From assembly GCA_020205615.1 (NCBI GenBank), contig CM035167.1:62561436-62625435 (forward strand): DNA of 64,000 nucleotides. The letters run 5' to 3'. The position numbers were made by a program, and so were the translations under genes. Below, one piece after another: positions 1-9,691 of this stretch (position 1 is its first letter; each line of letters opens with the position of its first letter). The notes beneath the pieces are model-generated. The model made no database searches and had not been told where the DNA came from. It worked only from the letters and a program-made list of their open reading frames with translations. The DNA is from Panax quinquefolius. Its lineage: Eukaryota; Streptophyta; Magnoliopsida; Apiales; Araliaceae.

Positions 1-208
1 ATTAATGTAATAATACAAAAAATCTTTTATATAAAGCAGAATACTTTTATAAAGTTATTCTATAAATAGAATATATTATATTCTATTATGCATAGTGTTG
101 CATAAGTGTCTCGCATAGTGTTTTGAATAGTAAAATCTTTTTTATATAAAAATGAATACTTTTATAAAGTTATCTGCTTTTTTATTAGACGATAATTAGA
201 ATATATTA

Positions 209-466
209 CTCCCTCCGTCCCAAATTAATTGCTTAGTTTTGACTTTTTAAAGTCAAATTGACCATTTTTAAAACTAATCTTTTTACTATTTTTGCTAAAA
301 TATAGGTGAAGAGATTATAACCAAAAGAAAGTATATACAATTTATTACTAACCCCAATTTTTATAATTTTAGAAATATATTTATATATGCTTAATTATTA
401 ATTCTAAAAATAGTCAATTTGACTTAAAAAGGTCAAAATTGAGCAATTAATTTGGGACAGAGGGAG
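209..466. mobile_element. Stowaway-type MITE (Tc1/mariner)
   Basis: A 258-bp non-coding element begins CTCCCTCCGTCCC and ends with its inverse (GGGACAGAGGGAG). The terminal inverted repeats extend over about 55 bases with a few mismatches. It is flanked by TA on both sides (207-208 and 467-468). The G1 LTRs elsewhere show the empty site (around 53345 on the other strand), where sequence continues straight across one TA. Terminal sequence and TA duplication are diagnostic of Stowaway MITEs mobilised by mariner-like transposases. No transposase is encoded. Confidence 0.95.
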
Positions 467-668
467 TATATTTTATTATACATAGTGTTTGCATAGTGCC
501 TGCATAGTGTTTGCATAGTAAAATCTTTTATAAAGTTATTCGTTTTATTAGATTATAAATAGAATATATTATATTTTATTTAAAAGATTTTGTTTTAAAT
601 ATGGACCGTCAGATTAAAGTAAATCAATCTCGACCGTTCATGAGTTAGTTACTATGCATTCCATTTTT

Positions 669-680
669 CTATAAATAGAA
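669..680 (+). promoter_or_regulatory. TATA box of G1 LTR
   Basis: The motif CTATAAATAGAA is followed about 25-30 bases later by a pyrimidine-rich start-like region. The same motif is kept in the other G1 LTRs on the minus strand (about 16838-16850, 45884-45895 and 53143-53154), which supports its role as the LTR promoter and marks the U3/R boundary. Confidence 0.75.
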
Positions 681-894
681 GCTCATTCATTCATTATTTT
701 CTTTTAATTCACCTTTGAAACTCTAGAGAGAAAAACTATAAGAGAAAGAAGAAAGTATTCTGCTACTTCACTACTTATATATCCAGTACTCTTCTTCTTA
801 AGGTAGGGAATATTATTTGTTGTACTCGTAAGGAGTGTTATTCTTTCTTATTCATGAAGAGAACTGTTGTTATTCCAATTCTTATTATTCTGTT

Positions 895-1205
895 GGAATA
901 ACTCGTATCTGTGATCTCACCCTATACTTGGTGACATTCTTCTATTATTCTCATTGGAACATCCACATGCGTATGTTTTACATGGGACTGGTTCCATCTT
1001 TATTATTATTTAGTTGGAACATCCACATCGTGTGTTTTACACAGGACACGGTTCCATCCTATTATTATTCATTTGGAACATCCATGCGTGTGTTTTGTTT
1101 TATAATTTGGTTCGGTTCCTTCTTTATTATTCTATTGGAACATCCGTGATTTGCAAATTTTGCACGATTCGGTTTTATTATTATTATTATTACATTGGAA
1201 TAAAC
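895..1205 (+). repeat. About 60-bp minisatellite inside G1 LTR
   Basis: Units start at about 895, 956, 1016, 1075, 1137 and 1196 (spacing 59-62). Each has GGAACATCC near its start and usually GGTTCC near its end, joined by a TTTTACAC-rich core and a TTATTATT tail, so a unit can fold as a hairpin. The same array, with diverged units, is present at about 16320-16650, 45360-45640 and 52610-52900. The open frames here arise from the periodic sequence. Confidence 0.85.
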
Positions 1206-2220
1206 TTTGTACATCGCCAAGTACCGCATGCATGGTGATTTCTTTTATTATTCTTTATTATACTCAGTTGGTTAAAGTTTTGACTTCTATACTCCATGAA
1301 ATTAGTAGAATATTCTTGATATTTGCGCTTCATCCAATATCTTTTCATGGAAATATTCTTCTGATCATTCTTGAATTTTACTCTACAAAACAGTATCATG
1401 TTGACAATTTGGACGTTAATAATTCCTGGATAAAATAATTCTTTAACTTGTTTTATTGAATTCTTATATCATTGTCATCATCCTCATGTTTATATTTTGT
1501 TGAAAGTCATCTGTGGCATGTAGTGCATAGATGGACTTGGTATTATTATGACTAGGGATTATTCGGTGTAATCATGACCGTAATGTTACAAATGATGTGG
1601 TAAAAGTTCTCATTGGCCCTTAGTGCATTGATGGACAGTTGTTGGCATGATCATGACCATTAATGAATACACAAATATTCTTGGCCCGTAGTGCATGGAT
1701 AATTGTGGTCGTGATACTAAAGAATATCCTTGGCCGTAGTGTAGGGTTGATTCGATAATGTAGATTATTTATTAAGCTGAGTCCTAGCGATAACAGTGAT
1801 GAAAAACCTTTTTAATCATAAAAGATAGTAGATTTTATTTTCTACTTGACTCTTTTAATGGATTGCTTGTTCCGCTGCAGTTAAACTTGATTTCTTACTG
1901 GGCTAGTTGAGCTCACCCTTTCTTTCACTGTTCTCTTCAGGAAATGAGAACATAGCAGGGACTAGTCGGGGAATGGAGTGACGGTCCAGAGGATAGCATT
2001 AGTAGTCCTCACTATTCTGTGAAATAGTGTGTTAATAATTGTAATGAGGACTCCTTTTGAGTTTGTATAATCTCTAGTAGAGAATAATTGTATTCAAACT
2101 CACAGTTATGTTTTGTCGTATTGTACACGACAGTTGTATTAGTAAGTTGTATATGAATTTTGTACCATGTATCTGACGACCCAAGATGGGTGATGTGTAC
2201 CTAATTTTGGGGGCGACACA

Positions 2221-3736
2221 ACGATTCTTTCGCCAACGACTCTTAATTACCTTATCTCACATGTTGACATTGGAAACCAACTTTTTCAAGTCACACGACA
2301 ACTTTTGACCATTAATCCGGACTTTATACGTTTTCGATGTTTAACGTCTATTTTCGCAAAATCCGCCATAACTTCGTTACTAATGTTCTCTAAGCCAAAT
2401 CACATGGAATACCCCATGAACTTCATATCTACATCCTAACCAAGCAATAGGTACATTCCTTAGCTATATCGATTCTTAAATGTTAATTCAAAACTAAGTT
2501 CACGTTCAAGACTTTTAATGGTTTTAACTCACGTAACCACTTACGATTTTTATCTGGTCATGATCTATCAATGATTTGGTCATTACTAGGCATCCTTATC
2601 TCTCCTCAATAAACATGCTCCACCCATCTACGATTCTTCTATGAGAAAGAAATCGAAAAAGATGAAGATTACGGTTTATGAGAATTTACCTTTGAAGTAG
2701 TTAACGTTCTTGATAAACGTCTAATGGTTTGCTTGAAAGTAGAAGGATTATAAGTTTCTAGCTCTTTTCTCTCTCTCAAATATGTTGGAAAAGCTTTGTA
2801 AAAACTTCAAATGACCAACCTAGCTTTCTATTTATAGAAAACCAAATGAGGGGCAAAAATTTTCAGTCTCCCCACCTCCTTACTTATTTACCACTTTGTC
2901 ACCAAGTAAAATACTTGGTGACCAAGTGATATGCTTGCCTTGCACACAAAGTGGCCAGCCCACCTTGCCCATGGGTCATCCCCATGGGTTGCCCCATGGG
3001 TTTTACCCATTCAGTGACCCACCGGTTCGATTTTCTTGCATTGGGCTTAACCAATCTAATATTGGGCCTTGACTTGGGCTTACCACTTAATCCCTTGGGC
3101 TTGCTCATTCAATTGATTGGGCTAAACATAATCCAACCAAATGAATTAACATTAAGTCTTAACTTAATTCTAGAATACAACTCGTATTCCCTACGTATAC
3201 TTTACGTATTCTTTCCATATAATACTAGTATGATTATCATATTGTACTCCGTATTGACTCATCATATTATACATAGATACTAAATAATATCTTAATTGTA
3301 TAACACATGCCTTAATCCTAATGCAATTTCTTCCACGCGTTTCATTTCCTTCTCGGGAATCAATATACTCAACCCTTAGGTTTTAAGTCCGCAGGTGAAA
3401 ACTTCGTTTGCCATAACGGAATTATTATTGGATATTCCATACTATCGTAATATTCTAACATTACGCGTTTCTCAGAATCTCAAATCCTAGCTCCGAACGA
3501 AATTGGATGAATAGTGTTTTTACGCAAACATTTTCGGAAAACCTTCATTCTCGTCTTGATAATTTACAAAAATAAATTCTAGCACAAAGCCAGAATACTA
3601 ACCACATCGGCACATTCTAGGTCATAAAACGACCTTCGAACGTCTTCCTCACATAATTACTCAATTAAATTCATTTAATCCATATAACCAAATAAAAATT
3701 TAATTCATTGAAAATTCAAAATTCTCGGGCGTTACA
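2221..3736 (-). repeat. G2a LTR segment (U5-distal part cut by G1 LTR)
   Basis: This is roughly 95-96% identical by eye to 26983-28498, the right-hand part of the intact G2a LTR. It ends in CTCGGGCGTTACA, the family terminus. It resumes exactly where the G1 LTR at 1-2220 stops. It is closer to the 25139-28499 LTR than to the two G2b LTRs (9692-12928 and 21197-24423). The TATA motif is kept (minus strand, about 2825-2838). What follows is not the G2 polypurine tract but the same flanking DNA found right of 28499 (see 3737-4652). Confidence 0.85.
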
Positions 3737-3911
3737 TTCCCTGTTAAAACGAATATTCCCCGACCAATCGAATATTATATAACCACTTGCTTACTTTGCA
3801 AAATTTGTAAATATTACCCACAACTATAACATTATATCAAATCCACACCATAATATTCAAAATATATTTCGAGAAAAATTAATCTTTATTCATAAAAGTT
3901 GGGGTCTTACA
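3737..3911 (-). repeat. G1 LTR terminal remnant
   Basis: The last 175 bases of a minus-oriented G1 LTR, ending GGGGTCTTACA; compare 17562-17738 and 46520-46691. It is almost identical to 28500-28675 and has the same left junction with a G2a LTR and the same right junction with C1 LTR sequence. It was therefore copied together with its neighbours rather than inserted independently. Confidence 0.85.
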
Positions 3912-4652
3912 AAATATATGAGAGATTTTATTAATTAATTCTCAAACTCTTTTAGGAATTAAATAATAATAAGACTTCTCTTATTACTTTATATTTAATA
4001 TTTCCAAAATATTAAATAATAAATATTAAGCTATTTAATTTATTCTATCACCATAGATTAAATTAAATACACTTAACTTACTATTACGATTATGTCATTT
4101 ACTTCTTAAATAAATATTTTCCATTTATGGTCCGACCTTTACGTTCTCCATATTAAACCGATTGTGAATAAATCAATTAGAATAATTCTAATCTTATGTA
4201 AATAAATAAGTTAAACTATTAATTCATTTAAATAAATAAAATTTATTCTATAATAATGATAAGTCTCCTTAGCGATCAATGACTTTTCAGATAATATAGA
4301 TTTCAACATTAATCATAAAAAAACCTTTGAGTAAATAGTTACCGTACAATTCAATCTTTCCACCATACCATGTCCCAATTAAATATAAGACATGGAATTA
4401 CTGTCAAGTTTTATTTTATTTAATTATACGTATTTCGATTCTCAAATGTACAACTCCAAATAATGCAAATTATAAACTCCTTTCTAATTTTATTTTGTCT
4501 TGACCAAGGACTCCTGGGTTGTCATTTATTGAATCTCATAAAACATTTCTCTTCTTTTACTAGAAGCGGTAGATTTTTTATTGATCATATATTATCTCCA
4601 TGAATAACTTATTATACTAAAGCATACACTTTGATAAACCATAAGGGTCTTA
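3912..4652 (-). repeat. C1 (copia) LTR fragment, duplicated copy
   Basis: Reverse complement of the middle of the C1 LTR (compare 41985-42720 and 58640-59400), nearly identical to 28676-29419. It stops abruptly within CATAAGGGTCTTA, where the right-hand copy runs on as C1 sequence. This is a breakpoint, followed after one base by a 16-base G2a LTR end. Confidence 0.85.
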
Positions 4653-4653
4653 C

Positions 4654-4669
4654 ATTCTCGGGCGTTACA
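4654..4669 (-). repeat. 16-base stub of G2a 3' LTR
   Basis: ATTCTCGGGCGTTACA is the terminal 16 bases of the G2a LTR, directly abutting the element's polypurine tract. It is all that remains here of the 3' LTR that belongs to the internal region starting at 4670. The full LTR end at 3736 lies on the other side of the 3737-4652 segment. Confidence 0.8.
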
Positions 4670-4688
4670 TTCTTCCCTCCTTATAAGG
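4670..4688 (-). other. Polypurine tract of G2a
   Basis: On the minus strand this reads CCTTATAAGGAGGGAAGAA, immediately before the LTR terminus TGTAACG. It is the plus-strand primer site for reverse transcription. The same arrangement is seen for G2b (12929-12947) and G5 (60938-60956). Confidence 0.85.
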
Positions 4689-4714
4689 ATTCTGTCCCCA
4701 GAATCTCGCTATTC

Positions 4715-5173
4715 TTACATAAACAAATGAGGAAACTTTTCCTTCATTTTACTTTCGAGCTCTAACTTTGCTTCTTCAGCATCGTGGTTACTCCAAATTA
4801 CCTTTACTGAAGGTATTACTTTATTTCTCAAGACTTGTTCCTTCCAATCAATAATCTGAATCAGAATCTCTTCATAAGTTAAATCTTTTTCTACATGAAT
4901 AGATTCATATTTTATTACGTGCTTGTAGTCCGGTTTATAAGGACGCAACACAGACACGTGAAACACAGTGTGTATTCTTTCCATTTCTGGAGGTAAGGCT
5001 ACTTCATAATCTACTTCCCCTATCCTTCTTAAAATCTCAAAAGGTCCTACAAACCTTGGACTTAACTTCCCTTTCTTTCCAAAACGTATCTTCCCTTTCC
5101 AAGGCGATACTTTTAGAAAAACATATGAACTTACTTCAAACTCCCTCTTCTCTCTTGAGCCACTATTAAACAA
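4715..5173 (-). pseudogene. Integrase C-terminus and chromodomain (G2a pol)
   Basis: A 152-residue open stretch. Its first half holds the integrase C-terminal beta-barrel/GPY region ([14 protein letters not shown], then FHVSVLRPY), and its last ~55 residues are a chromodomain-like module ([33 protein letters not shown]). In chromoviruses this module follows integrase and directs insertion to heterochromatin. The frame differs from the integrase core upstream (5241-6632), so a frameshift lies near 5174-5240 and the apparent start methionine is not a true start. The normally conserved tryptophan of the ATWE motif reads AKLE here, a likely decay change. Confidence 0.85.
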
Positions 5174-5240
5174 GCTCTTATCAACTTTACCATATCTGCC
5201 GTTTGTGGTACCATCTCAGGTCCCAACATTCGACGTTCAC

Positions 5241-6632
5241 CTACTTCATCCCAACAAAGTGGTGTTCTGCACTTCCTTCCATACAATGCTTCATAGGCGA
5301 CATGCCTATACTAGCGTGAAAACTATTGTTGTAAGCGAATTCTACCAAAGGTAGATGCTCATCCCAACTCCCCTTGAAATCCATAATGCAAGATCTTAAC
5401 ATATCTTCTAGCGTTTGAATTGTCCGTTCGCTTTGTCCATCTGTCTGTGGATGATACGCCGTACTCAATCTCAAATGCGTTCCCATTTGCTCTTGCAAAC
5501 TCCTCCGAAAGTTCGATGTGAATCGTGGATCCCAATCGGACACAATCGAAACAGGTACTCCATGTCTGGAAATGATTTCCTTAACATAAAGCTTAGCTAA
5601 CTGCTCTAGGTTATACCTAACTCCTATTGGTAGAAAATGAGCCGATTTAGTTAACCGATCCACTATTACCCAAATAGCATCGTATCCTTTTCTCGTCGTT
5701 GGAAGTCCCACCACAAAGTCCATGGTGATATGCTCCCATTTCCACTCTGGAATCTCCAGTGGTTGTATCAATCCACTCGGTCTTTGGTGTTCAACCTTAA
5801 CTTTCTGACAAGTTAAACACTTACTAACATATTTTGCAATCTCCCTCTTCATGTTCGGCCACCAAAAGTTTTGACGAAGGTCTTGATACATCTTAGTACT
5901 ACCAGGATATATCGAGTACCTAGAACTATGGGCTTTGCACATAATCTCTTCTTTCAACTCGGAATTATTTGGAACCCAAATTCTTCCCTCAAAACGAAGT
6001 AAACCTTCCTTATCAAGGTTATACTTAGTCTTCACGTCATCCTTCACTATCTTTTTCACACGATCATATTCTTCAGTACTTATCTGTACCTCCTTAACCC
6101 ATTCCACTATCGTTGGTCGATTCTCTATTGAGAATAACATCTCTGTTGTTTCACTTGGCAACTTAACTTCTAATTTCATCCTGGCCATCTCCGTTATCAA
6201 CTCATCCTGAGTCGTTAACATTGACAACTTTTCTCTACCCTTCCGACTTAACACATCTGCTACTACATTCACCTTCCCCGGATGATATAAGATATCACAA
6301 TCATAATCTTTTATCAATTCTAACGACCTTCTCTGCCTCATGTTCAACTCCTTCTGTGTGAAGATATATTTCAGACTTTTGTGGTCCGTGTATATCTCAC
6401 ACTTCTCCCCGTATAAATAATGTCTCCATATTTTTAACGCAAACACTACAGCTGCCAGTTCTAGGTCATGAGTAGGATAGACCTTCTCATAATCCTTTAA
6501 CTGATGTGACGCATACGCAATGACCTTGCCATGCTGCATAAGCACGCAACCTAGTCCTCTATGCCAAGCATCGCTATAAACTACAAAATTCCCCGTATCA
6601 TCTGGTAAAGATAATACAGGTGCCTCACTCAA
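5241..6632 (-). pseudogene. RNase H and integrase core (G2a pol)
   Basis: A 463-residue open stretch. Residues ~15-140 are the RNase H domain ([36 protein letters not shown]). From ~230 the integrase begins: a zinc-binding part ([16 protein letters not shown]) in which the second histidine of HHCC reads tyrosine, then the DDE core ([34 protein letters not shown]). The reading frame is lost near [11 protein letters not shown] compared with the usual MPPYEALYG. It is separated from RT by an in-frame stop just after position 6632 and from the chromodomain by a frameshift. It encoded strand transfer and RNA degradation in the virus-like particle. Confidence 0.88.
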
Positions 6633-6647
6633 CCTCCTTTTTAGTTC

Positions 6648-7042
6648 TTAAAAACTACGCTCACACTTTTCTGTCCACTCGTACTTCACCGACTTCCTTG
6701 TCAGATTTGTCAACGGAGTAGCTAATTTAGAAAAGTCCTGAATGAACCTTCTATAGTATCCCGCTAACCCCAAAAAACTGCTAACCTCGATTGGCATTTT
6801 TGGTTGCTCCCACTCATTCATCGCTTCCACTTTTGCTGGATCTATGGATATGCCATCTTTGTCTATAACATGTCCTAGAAACTGCACTCATTCAAGCCAA
6901 AATTCACACATAGGAATTTCGCATACAACTTCTCCCTCCGTAGTATTTCCAACACTATTCTTAGATGTTCAGCATGATCTTCTGGCGTCTTAGAATAGAC
7001 TAGAATATCATCAATGAACACTACGAAGAACTTGTCCAAATA
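6648..7042 (-). pseudogene. RT palm/thumb and connection (G2a pol)
   Basis: Continues the RT after a CAG-to-TAG stop at 7043-7045. Conceptual translation just downstream gives FIDDILVYS, the gypsy form of the YXDD catalytic motif. This is followed after a frameshift near 6890 by [15 protein letters not shown] and [15 protein letters not shown] (thumb/connection), open from 6887 to 6648. The segment ends at a stop before the RNase H stretch. Confidence 0.82.
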
Positions 7043-8569
7043 CTATTTGAACACTTTGTTCATCATATCCATGAATGCGGCTGGCACATTCGTCAACCCA
7101 AACGACATAACCAAAAACTCGTAATGCCCAAAACGAGTTCTAAACGCCGACTTAGGTATATCTTCCTTCCTCACTTTCAATTGATGATACCCCGTGCACA
7201 AATCTATTTTAGAAAAATACTTCTCCCCTTTTAACTGATCAAATAGATCATCGATCCTGGGCAATGGGTATTTATTCTTAATCGTTAACTTGTTCAACTC
7301 TCGATAGTCGATATAAAGTCGTAACGATCCGTCCTTTTTCCTTACAAACAATACCAGTGCTCCCCACGGAGACACACTCGATTGAATGTACTTCCTTTCT
7401 AACAGTTCCTGTAACTGAACCATTAACTCCTTCATCTCAACTGGCGCCATCCTATATGGTGCCTTTGAAACCGGCAGTCTGCATCTTGCAAAGAAATCAA
7501 TCACAAATTCTACCTCCCTATCCGACGGAATACCGGGTAACTCTTCTGGAAACACATCCGTGAATTCTTGAACTACTGCTATCTGTTCCATTGATGTTCC
7601 CACTCTTTGGGTATCCACCACATGACACAAATAACCCTTACACCCCTTCTTCAACATCTTCCTAGCTTGTGTCATGGTTAGACAACAAGAACGTCCCGGT
7701 GATTTATTTCCATAAAACACCACCTCAGGTTTCTTAGAAAGCCGTAGGTTCACACTCTTTCTATGACAATCTATTATCGCTCTATGGTTAATTAACCAAT
7801 CCATACCGAGAATCACATCGAATTCCCTTAACCTTATCGGTAAAAGATCTACTGATAATCTATTACCCCTAATATCTACGAAACAATTCCTATAAATATA
7901 TTCAATGGGAATTATCTCCTCATTTGCTACCTTAACGTCTAAAGGTATTTCTAATTTTTCAAGATTTAATCCCAATTGCTGAGCAAATCCACATGCTATA
8001 AAAGAACAAGTAGCACCCGAGTCAAATAGCACGTAAGCATTTATTTCATTGACTGGAATGATACTTGCTACTACATCCGTTGATGCAACTGCATCTTGAA
8101 CCGTCATATTAAACGTTCGAGCTGGAGGTCTACCTAATGATGGTGTTGGTCCAGTAATAACTAAATTACCAATACCATAACCCTTATTCCCCTCCGCCCC
8201 TTTCTTTGGGCAATTTCTTGCCATGTGGTCCACCGACCCACAAACAAAACATCCCCGGCTTTTCTTAGGATTAGGACAGTTAGGAGATATATGGCCCTCC
8301 TGCCCATAATTATAACAACCGGTCTTCCCCTTCAGACAGACTCCCAGATGAGTCTTACCGCATGTCTTATATGCCTCCATCCTATGTTTAAGATCCCCTT
8401 GTTTTGCCCCAGTATTCCCAGGGTTAAAATTCTTCCGTTTCGGCATATTTCCACTACCACTGGCAACCTCGGCCTTATTTCCTCCTTCTCCCTTACTCTT
8501 ATTCTTTCTATCTTTGTGGTATTGGGTCAACGCCTCACTACCACCCTCTACTATTATCGCTTTTTCCAT
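7043..8569 (-). pseudogene. Gag zinc knuckles, protease and RT fingers (G2a)
   Basis: A 508-residue open stretch ending at a premature TAG. Near residues 75-120 are two knuckle motifs: [14 protein letters not shown], where the second cysteine has become tyrosine, and an intact [14 protein letters not shown]. Near 175-190 is the retropepsin active site [13 protein letters not shown]. From ~330 come RT signatures ([74 protein letters not shown]). Gag, protease and RT share one frame here, as in many single-ORF chromoviruses. The first methionine is internal; the true start is the gag ATG at 9206. Confidence 0.9.
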
Positions 8570-9206
8570 ATGGTCCCGTAGGAAGCACTCTGAAAAACCG
8601 ATATCCTACTATAGAGCCAGGGTTTTAGGCCCTGCTCAAATCTACGAGCCTTCCTCTCCTCCGTGTCCACTTGATGTGGAGCAAACCTTGCCAATTCATT
8701 AAATTTGGCCGCATATTGGGGAACAGTCATGTCCCCCTGCTTAAGTTCCAAGAACTTAATCTCCATTCTCCTTTACATGCCAGTAGGGAAATAGTTCTCA
8801 AAGAATACCTTCTTAAACTGTTCCCATGTAATAGCTTCCGCTCCAGCCCCACCCTGGTGAGCCTCCCATTAGTAGATGGCTTCCACCTTCATCATATAGG
8901 TCGCAAAAGAAGTCTTTTGAGCCTCAGATACGTTTGTAATAACAAACGCCTTTTTTATTTCCTTAACCCATGTCTGGGCCTTCATTGGGTCCGTTGTTCC
9001 CTTGAATTCGGGTGGACCTACACTCTTAAATTCCGTAAAAGTAGTCGTCCGGGCAACCCTAGGTCCTGCGGGTGCTCTACCACCAGCTTGGTTAAATGCA
9101 GTCGTTAATAAATTAACGAACTCTTACATTGGGTTATTAGGACCCCCCCCCTCGTTCTCATTATGCGATTCCGCCTCTTGGCTACGTTTCCTTCTTCTTG
9201 GCGGCA
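8554..9206 (-). pseudogene. Gag capsid (G2a)
   Basis: Starts at an ATG at 9206 giving MPPRRRKRSQEAESHNEN, the same start as the G2b gag (20012). The capsid part includes FKSVGPPEF, TWVKEIKKAF and, in the open stretch 8766-8554, MTVPQYAAKFNELARFAPHQ and [14 protein letters not shown] (retrotransposon gag family). A run of nine C bases near 9148-9156 accompanies a frame change, and at least three stops interrupt the frame. Between this start and the leader-ORF stop at 9505 lie about 300 bases of untranslated leader with no other feature. Confidence 0.85.
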
Positions 9207-9504
9207 TTTTTGATTAAATAAATAAAGTTCTGTTATTACTTATTTACTTACTTCTATATTAGTCATCAAATAACCGAACAATAACTCATACACAGCACAA
9301 CAATTTAAAATAAAAACTTCTTTATATTAAAATGCTTCTTTATAGATCAAAACTATTTACAAGTTGCTTTCAATAGCCAAAAAGCTAGTACATATACATC
9401 CCGCGATTGACTTCTATAAAAATTGGGATTTACAAAAGGACTACCCTTTAATTATACAAAAAAGGGTTTTACGTCACTACACAAAAGTATTTACCATACT
9501 ACTC

Positions 9505-9691
9505 CTAGTACTGCCTAACAACATTCTCATGCTTCTGGTTCGCTAGAATTGACACAATATCTCGACTTATAGTATGTCAAGTCTGTCCCGACTCAATAGA
9601 ATAACAAGCTATTTTAAGCTTGAAATCCTCGTGCGCACTGTCATTTTTATATGACATTCGTACTATCTTCTGGTCTTTTTCAATCAGTTTC
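9505..9691 (-). pseudogene. Leader ORF of G2a, C-terminal part
   Basis: Continues the leader ORF that begins at 24899 and is split by the G2b element. Conceptual residues include EKDQKIVRMSY, HEDFKLKIACYSIESGQ, HTISRDIVSILANQK and ENVVRQY, then a stop at 9505. About 80% of these residues match the G2b copy (20304-20960). One arginine codon (CGA) has become TGA. Function unknown; see the G2b entry. Confidence 0.75.

Larger units (their letters stand above)
1..2220 (+). mobile_element. G1-family gypsy LTR, left end outside window
   Basis: This matches, in opposite orientation, the two LTRs of the complete G1 element at 44252-46691 and 51509-53951. The window opens roughly 400 bases inside the LTR, and the LTR ends at GGGGGCGACACA (the family end is GGGGGCGTCACA). 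The next base resumes G2a LTR sequence, as seen uninterrupted from 26983, so this LTR inserted into a G2a LTR. Whether it is a solo LTR or the 3' LTR of a full element to the left cannot be seen. It carries three imperfect U3 repeats containing AAAATCTTTTATATAAA, a TATA box, a minisatellite and a Stowaway MITE. Short ORFs across 835-1438 come from the minisatellite and are not genes. Confidence 0.9.

Noticed and set aside
835..1438. Overlapping plus-strand ORFs of 74-104 residues, and mirror ORFs at 45282-45730 and 52617-52921
   Set aside because: They follow the ~60-bp LTR minisatellite, have no domains, occur in any frame and are not conserved as proteins.
2951..3283. 110-residue hydrophobic ORF, also at 27621-28046 (141 residues)
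   Set aside because: Lies inside the G2a LTR, antisense to the element and upstream of its TATA box; not kept in G2b LTRs.
4715..9206. Endogenous pararetrovirus (caulimovirid)
   Set aside because: Has integrase, chromodomain, LTRs, PBS, PPT and 5-bp target duplications, all of which mark an LTR retrotransposon; no movement protein.
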